Under the pieces are notes generated by a model. The model saw nothing but the letters and a program-made list of their open reading frames with translations. It had not been told where the DNA came from and did no database searches. From the NCBI RefSeq assembly GCF_963678635.1, contig NC_087069.1, forward strand, positions 15,848,660 to 15,912,659: a stretch of 64,000 bases of DNA, written 5' to 3'. The DNA comes from Symsagittifera roscoffensis (taxonomy: Eukaryota; Xenacoelomorpha; Acoela; Convolutidae). The position numbers and the translations under genes are program-made. Below are positions 57,822-64,000 of the stretch, one piece after another (within the stretch, counting starts at the first letter, position 1; the number at the start of each line of letters is the position of its first letter).

Positions 57822-60800
57822 TCACTCCTCGCACGTATCGTTATGGTTTCCAGTGGTCTGGATGCGTCCCACAAACCACCCCTTGAAGTCCCAAGAACCA
57901 GAGTAAGGATCGGGGAAAGACTCTACATCCATTTTCAGACTCAGTTTCAGTCCAATGGAAGGATCGCTTCTGTGTGGTACCACGCGACAAGCACCAGAAC
58001 CTGAAAAGTTACAAAATGTGAATGATAGGTGTCTAGTTTTGGTAGAGATTTGATTTTGAAGTTTTCGCAAATACTTGATACCCGAGTCGAGATTTTTCAC
58101 CTAATTTGAAGCAAGATTTGAACGGTTTTGAGCGGTTTATCTAAAAAAAACCGCTCAAAAACCGCGCAAGATTTAATACTAAAAAGTCGACCACAGAGGG
58201 ATTCGAACCCGCAATCTTCTGATTCGAAGTCAGACGCCTTATCCGTTAGTCTATGCGGACTTGATAGATGCTTAATATTCGCTGTATTTGTTCTACTGAA
58301 TATGTTCAATGTTTTAGACATGCACAACAAATATACTGTCAGGATTTTTATTGTCAGTCTCTACAAAATAACAAAAATAATCGATTATAAGATCGCACAC
58401 CAACCCCCCCCCCACCTCTTACTAGAGTTGATGTCCCCCCTCACCTCTTACTAGAGTTGATGTCCCTTACTAGAGTTAGATCTCCCCTAACTAGAGAGAG
58501 AGGGGGCACGTCGTGGTTGGGGGGTTCGTGGGGGGATGGTTAAACGTGAGGGGGTTACGTCGTGGGTTGGGGGGGTACGTTGAGGGGGGGGGGGGGGGGG
58601 GGGTACGTTGGGGGGGGGGAAACTCAAGAGAAACGTTGAGTCTGGGACCTCGACCCGGGAAGACCGCTCAAAAACCGCTCAAAAACCGCTCAAATCTTGC
58701 TTGAAAAACCGTTCAAAAATCACCGCAAGAAATGAGCGGTTTTTGAGCGGTTTTTTAAGCAAGATTTGAGCGGTTTGAGCGGTTTTTCTATAAAAAAAAA
58801 CCCGCCCAAACCGCCCAAACCGCTCAAACCGCTCAAATCTTGCTGGAAAACCGCTCAAACCGCCGAAATCTTTTAAGGAAAATAAGAAACGTAATTTTCT
58901 TGACTTTTTTAATTAACGATAAAACAATGAACGACCTATAACTTTGCACTTAAGGTCTTCAATTTTTTATTTTAAAAAATGATTATTAAAAATTGTTTTC
59001 AGAATTGAACCAACAATCTTTTTTTGAAAAATGATTTTTGAAAAAATGATTGCTAAACAAAAAAAACCAAAATGGGCCCAAGTATCATAAACTCTTATGG
59101 CTTTTTCTGTAGTACCCGAGTGATTGCTATTTTCCAGCGCTGATTCATGTATGATTCAGAGATTTTTGCACAGCTAAGCCTACGATCTTTCAGAGATATT
59201 TGAGTAAAGATTCTTTAGAAAATCAGCCGCTAAAATTTCAGAACTTCTAGTAGCTTTCAAATTGGACTGCGAGTTGATAAACCCTGTAAGTTCAAATTTC
59301 ACTCCTCGCACGTATCGTATACATGTCCATTAGGCTGAATGATGTGGGAGCTAAGCCCAGGAGATCACTAGCTTTGCTCATTTTGATAGGTTTTTTAACG
59401 CTGTTTTACAGCTGAAATTTAGCCGAATTGGCGATAATCTATCAATAAATTTTGCTAATGTGGCTAGGAATTTTGTGGCAAGGAACATTATGATGTGAAC
59501 ACAACCCGGGTATTTTGCTATATTAAATATTGTTTTAATAAAAAAACAGAACTGTTTTTTTTTGATTTTCTGACGTTTGAACCAAATAAAGAAAGTCACC
59601 CGTAAAACGATCAAAAATTGATCAACTCGATTTAGACGCGTTTAAGAATGTCACTTGAGAAATCCATTTTAATCTTTTCTAAATCGATTAAAATACATTT
59701 TTGGCAAATATATATGGTTACAATGTCATACGGATTATAGCAACAAGAAATGGATTTAAATCAGTTTTTACCCACTTTTGTTGATTCATTTTATACAGAT
59801 CATGATCAGATGTTGTAGACTATCGAACCAAAAAAAAAATTTGAAATAAAGTTATTGAATATGATTTACTATTGATTTTTCGGGTTGATGTTTGAGCTGA
59901 AAAAAAACTGTTAGTGTAAGAGAGGTGCTGATTTGTTGCACTAAAATAAAAAATCAATTATTTGTCATTTACCTGACAAACTCGAGCTTAGAGCAAAGAT
60001 AATGAAAACGATTTGTAAGAAGTTTGTATAAATTTACACTTTTCTTAGAGCTGAAACCTTAAGATTTTTGCTCTCAGTAACTGGGGCAGAAATTTATCTC
60101 AAAAACAAAATCCGTCTCAAGTTTTGAAACAGAAGGAAAAATTAAGTTAAATCAACTTCGTTGAAATTTTGATGGATTTAACTTCTTTTAAACCTCTTAT
60201 AATCGATTTTTATTGCCATTAATATCTGCTTAAATCCTTTAAATCTCTTTTAATTGATTTTTTTTGCCATTAATATCTGCTTAAATCCATGCTAATAAGG
60301 GCTACCTTGAACTTTTTTGCACAATGCATTATCAGAATGAAAAGCGTTACAAATCGAGTTCAATCTCCATTCTGTCAGTGAAAATATTTCTTACAGTTTA
60401 AATCCAAACATTCGAAAATTTTTTGTTAAATAGTTTGGACAAAAAACCTGTAGTCACAGAATGCGTTGAATAAACATAATTTGATGTGAATTTTTCAAAC
60501 CTCGAAAATCAAAGGGATAGTAGTAGGTGTCTACTTCGAGGGTCGTTTGTTCAACTGTGAATGGTAGACCGGAAACTGACTGGTCACAGTTGTAAGTTGC
60601 TTTCACGCCCCTTTTTGCTGAGGATCCCTGAAAATGATTCTCTGATTAACTTTTCGTGATGCGATTACTTAAGCGAATATATAGCGATGTTGTTCCGACC
60701 AGGGAATATGGGGCGGAACTTTGTATTCGGGTGTGTTTCAGCTTTTTTCCACAAAAAATCAGGTACAACATACCACAAATAATTATCAGACTGGGCTGAG

Positions 60801-61896
60801 TGATATATCATATTAACGCTGTACTTTTCAAGATACAGCTGTTTTTTTCGAAGGTTATAAAAAAGATACCGTATTCAAGGAAACTGATTTTCACCGGATC
60901 TGTCAAAATTTGTGTGAAAAATTCAAAGTTTGTCTTAAGTAAAAAAACAATCCCGAGCGCAAATATATAACCAATTTCTTCAAAAAAGAGTTAAAATGAC
61001 CTAACGGACCTTAAATTGGTCCGGGCCAGCTTCAGTTTATTAGTTTTTAGCCATTCAATTACTTTAGGCTCCAAAATCAGCTCCAAAAGAACTGCAAGTG
61101 TTGTTCTACTCAAGGCTTAAATTCAAAATAAAAAAAATAATAAAACACTCAAAAACCAAAAAAGTTATATTCAAGCAAAATTCGCTGATGTGCCTCTCTG
61201 CTTGAAAAAAGAAGTTTCTGCTATGGTATCCGAGTCAAAGCTCTCATTTTTCTGTTTTGATTTCAACTAGAAAATAGTTACGTTGGGTTACATTTACCAC
61301 ATCTTTGGTTTTAATAAAAAATTGCCTACAGTAGTAAAAGAAGTTTTGCAAAAAAAACGTGTACTTTTAGTCTTCCGCCCAAATTTGCAAATCTCAAAAT
61401 ACAAATACAGAATTAAAATGATCTAATCTGATTGGTTAAAATTGAACTCATTTGTCAATAAAATTGACTGAAATTGCGTTGAAGAGAGCGGAGTGTTTTA
61501 TGTAAAATGGGCGGAATAAAAAAATAGACTAAAAAAAAACTAAAAGTTTTTGAGTTGCTTTTACAACAGTTTTGTCGTTTGTGACAATTCGGTAGCGCAA
61601 AAGTAAATTGCTGTTGTTTCAGTTGTTTGTTTTCAGGCGTAAAATTAACTATTTCAAAAATTGCATGTTTGCTCTTCTGGGTGAGAAACTGATAAACATG
61701 CAAACTTTGAACATGCAAAATTTTTTGATTTTTTTCTTTTATAAACTCGTTTCACTTGTAACCGGTTTTTGCTCGTTGCTCAATTCCTTCCACGTTTTCT
61801 TGTTTTGAGACAATTTTTTTAACGAGTACTCACGGAAGCTGGTGTTCCTGGATACGTCACTGTTGGCACCAGGCCAGTTTGATCGACTACGCACGT
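57822..61896 (-). CDS. 3' part of a multi-exon gene, product unknown (secreted-like)
   Basis: Three exons fit in phase on the minus strand: 61896-61834 (acceptor TTTATTTAG/ACGTGC, donor TTCC/GTGAGT), 60627-60501 (acceptor ATTTTCAG/GGATCC, donor CGAG/GTTTGA) and 58000-57822 (acceptor CTTTTCAG/GTTCTG, stop TGA). They encode about 122 residues with TCVVDQTGLVPTVTYPGTPA, YNCDQSVSGLPFTVEQTTLE, GACRVVPHRSDPS and WDFKGWFVGRIQ, ending DTCEE. Four well-spaced cysteines suggest an extracellular protein. No start exon was found before the LTR at 62810; it may be missing, or cut off by that element. The second intron contains the GAGCGG repeat field, the tRNA-like sequence and a relic of the last exon. 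Codons look normal, with no stops. Confidence 0.55.
58108..58870. repeat. GAGCGGTTTTT inverted/tandem array with GT/poly-G satellite
   Basis: AACCGCTCAAA and its complement recur more than a dozen times at 58108-58170 and 58660-58865, in both orientations, so the outer parts can pair; CAAATCTTGCTT / AAGCAAGATTTG form longer arms. Between them lie three TTACTAGAGTT units (58415-58490) and G-rich DNA with a run of about 20 G (58586-58605), a G-quadruplex candidate. Lies in an intron. Confidence 0.75.
58188..58260 (-). tRNA. tRNA-Arg(TCG)-like sequence, probably degenerate
   Basis: 73 nt with A-box-like TAGACTAACGG and B-box GGTTCGAATCC. The anticodon loop CTTCGAA reads anticodon TCG between TCTGA/TCAGA arms, and the size fits a tRNA. 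No intron, and no encoded CCA. Mismatches are visible in the acceptor stem (second pair T-T), the D stem (A opposite G) and the T stem (C opposite T). These weaken it, so it is a tRNA pseudogene or tRNA-derived repeat, less likely a working gene. It is embedded in the GAGCGG repeat field. Confidence 0.6.
59299..59362 (-). pseudogene. Relic or alternative copy of the last exon of the 57.8-61.9 kb gene
   Basis: Twenty-two bases spanning the stop are identical to the end of the exon at 57822, and the reading frame before it gives IQPNGHVYDTCEE against IQTTGNHNDTCEE. Upstream the frame meets TAG and TGA. A CTAG/TGATCT could act as acceptor, so an alternative terminal exon is conceivable. Confidence 0.5.
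60186..60288. repeat. Tandem duplication of about 51 bp
   Basis: Two units, each ending TTGCCATTAATATCTGCTTAAATCC, with differences in the TTTTAAT(C/T)GATTTTT part. Lies in the intron between the exons at 60501 and 58000. Confidence 0.7.
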
Positions 61897-62809
61897 CTAA
61901 ATAAAAATCGCTTGAATCAATTTTGGAAAACAACGGTCAAAGGTCTGGTGTATGCTCAAGATGATTAAAAATTTGGAGATGTCCATAAAACTCCAGTAAA
62001 CTTTAAAAAAAGCTAGCATTTAAAAAAAGCTAGCAAAAAATTACGAAAAAAAATTCTTCGCAGAAGTTTTTCAATTTCGGTTTTATGCTTTGTATGTTTC
62101 GCTTATTTGACATCAAATACCATTGTTGCCTCGGGTTGTCACCAAACATTGAGTGAAGACATTGATATAGGTCGTGAAAACTTGTCAAATGTATAGCGCG
62201 TGTGAATTTTTTTTTCATGAAACATTTGATCACGCTCAAGTTTGATAATTTAAGTTCTGAATTTTAGTTTTGATGAAAGTCATTTAACTCAAATAAGTTT
62301 GAACAATTTCATGTTTATTAAAAAAAAAATTTATGAAACTCCAGTGAACTTCAAAAAATAATTTTCGATCTGGTTCCTGCAAATTAGTTTATTCATCATA
62401 AAAAAAACTCAACCATCCAAATACTAAGTTTTAGAGAGCTTTAGAAGACTCAAACATTTCTGAATAATTGTTAAGCTTTTTTTACATTCAAAATTTACCT
62501 ATGTTAGTTTTTTTTTCCCACGTTGTGCTTCATCTTCCTTTCATTTGTTGTGCTATTGCGACGCGACAATTCAAAATTAAAAATGGCTTGGAGTTTGTCT
62601 ATCAACCCTACTGGGCAAGTGTTCTACACAAATTGCTGATAATAGCTTACAAAACCCAGGTCAAAACCGCTGAGATAATCAGAATATAAATAATAAAGCT
62701 TACAAGGTTACCTCACGGTTTTAGTTTGAGATTGGCACTGAAAGCACAACATCTATAACTCACAACATCTATAACTTCAAAGACAACTCGCTATTTTGTC
62801 CGTTTCAAC
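61897..62809. other. No gene recognised before the minus-strand LTR
   Basis: Expected position of upstream exons of the minus-strand gene. ATAG/GTAAATTTT at about 62497 (minus) looks like a donor, but the sequence before it is in the wrong phase. Open frames at 62030-62239 and 62468-62689 are unsupported. Confidence 0.35.
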
Positions 62810-63219
62810 TGAGTTAGGACCGAAGTGTATAACTCATAGAGTAATTTCGGATAGGGTACACCGTCTGCTCGTCACGCTATCTTATTTTCGGCCGGATAGA
62901 TTCGTGCAACTTCTTAGTCTAATACCGATCCTAATCTTACTCTTATACTGTCTAGTCTCAGGTTGTTTAACTAGTCTCTGCTAGGCTCAATAGATCTAGG
63001 GTATACTGGTTTATTGCGGCTGCTGAAGTACTCGGGAGAGTTCAACTAATTTCTAAGTTAAATTCAAATCTCTCTGGTGCTGAAATTACAAGTAACTTCA
63101 GCACTTACAAATAAGTGGGTTGTTAGTTAGATGGATCATGATTGGTTAATATTAAATACTTTACATTGGTAAAATATCTAATTTATCCAATCATAAAATG
63201 TAGTTTAGATCAGGTTCCA
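62810..63219 (-). repeat. LTR of a second element (410 bp, minus strand)
   Basis: Reverse complement of the 36612/55050 LTRs over the same 410 bp with scattered differences, more than between those two. Hairpin at 63077-63104. Minus-strand orientation with internal sequence at higher coordinates makes this its 3' LTR. Confidence 0.88.
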
Positions 63220-64000
63220 CCCATCCGGGTTTTACAGAGTTTTTTAGAACAGTTCTTCTGTAATTCGAAGGATGGATGATGGACGTTGGTATTTGGCGAA
63301 CATCATAATTTTCTTCCGTTTCTTCTTTGTTAAAGAAGTTCCAGGAAGCTGGAGTTAGGGACATAAGACGTTGTGTCTTCTTGTGACAACGACTGAGTCT
63401 CTGCAACAAAATCAATTCTGATTTCAGAATGGTTGGCTATGTCAGGTTTTTCTGTTCTTCGAGGAGAACTTCTTTTGTGTCTGATCTAGCTTGGGAATGG
63501 CGTGGAGATTGTGCGTGGAGGGGATGCCTGGTTACTCGGATCTGTACGTATACTTGAACATCGAGGTGGTCATTGGTCTAGTTCAATGAAGTCCTTTTCT
63601 GCGAGGTCAAGTCGTACTCTAAATCCCTTGAGTTGTGATTGTGAGCGGCATATCGATTGTAGTTGGTCATTCTCTCTCGAGTGTAGTGGGGTCGTTTTGT
63701 CTTTTGATGTTCGTCCTTGGTGTTTTATTCTGATCTATGTATTGCATAATGTAATTTACATTTTATAAAACTTTTATTAGTTTAATATTTTTTAATTATG
63801 ATTTTAGTTAGTTGTTTTCACAAAAGTTTTTTGTTTTAGTTTGGTTATTTTGAAGAGTTACTCACCCTTGAGTAGCTCTTATTAAAAATAGGAGTGTGGT
63901 CACAAAGCGTGGATGTAGCGCGGTGGGTTAGGCCGGCTATAGAGCATGCTCAGGACGTCCTTCCTGGTGGGTTAGGCCAGGAGTGGGAGTATGATTTCAT
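62810..64000 (-). mobile_element. Copy 4 of the env-bearing retroelement, 3' end, cut by window edge
   Basis: From the LTR at 62810-63219 the internal sequence 63220-64000 follows the 54290-55049 region of the complete element, reversed, including the conserved palindrome pair (63942-63961) and the antisense ORF start (about 63273). It is closer to the complete copy than copies 1 and 3 are. The rest lies beyond the window. Confidence 0.85.

Noticed and set aside
58513-58704. Gly/Val-rich 63-codon frame
   Set aside because: Translation of the poly-G/GT satellite.

Overview
The window looks like a Caenorhabditis-type nematode chromosome, inferred from the sequence alone. It is AT-rich, and introns have GTAAGT-like donors and TTTTCAG acceptors. 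Host genes are few: one two-exon secreted cysteine-rich peptide gene (10227-10638, minus), the 3' part of a multi-exon gene of unknown function (57822-61896, minus), and a degenerate tRNA-Arg-like sequence (58188-58260, minus). Most of the rest is retroelement DNA or AT-rich sequence in which I see no gene.

The dominant feature is one complete LTR retroelement on the plus strand (36612-55459, about 18.85 kb). It has 410-bp TG...CA LTRs that differ at four positions, a 4-bp GGAC target duplication on both sides, and a primer-binding site 2 nt after the 5' LTR. This is two to three times the usual length for a Ty3/gypsy-like element. Order along it: leader with repeated motifs and a small basic ORF; a very long Gag with zinc knuckle and DSGA protease; a candidate -1 slippery heptamer; RT, RNase H and integrase with a GPF-type module; a hidden multi-pass membrane ORF (called W here); a proline/serine-rich ORF (X); a signal-peptide/TM envelope-like glycoprotein; and a fourth large ORF (Y) that overlaps the end of env. 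Y ends in a conserved splice donor, followed by about 1.6 kb of 3' sequence with two abutting palindromes and an antisense ORF. Most reading frames carry stops or frameshifts.

Three more members of the lineage lie on the minus strand: a truncated one at about 13268-16432, a strongly diverged one at about 22690-29450 that retains integrase end, X, env and Y and contains a 200-base assembly gap, and the 3' end of another at 62810-64000 that runs off the window. X, Env and Y are recognisable in more than one copy, so they belong to the element and are not accidents of one insertion. A second, unrelated Ty3/gypsy family is present as a minus-strand gag relic (about 16433-17423) and a plus-strand RNase H/integrase relic (about 19395-22084).

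The flanks hold repeats: four 69-nt units with inverted CCCTCC/GGAGGG ends at 158-897, a hAT-like non-autonomous element at 12125-12569, a 35-bp perfect foldback at 22058-22223, a microsatellite at 35588-35671, and a GAGCGG-rich inverted and poly-G repeat field at 58108-58870 around the tRNA-like sequence. Positions of degenerate features are approximate; all homology statements were made by eye.
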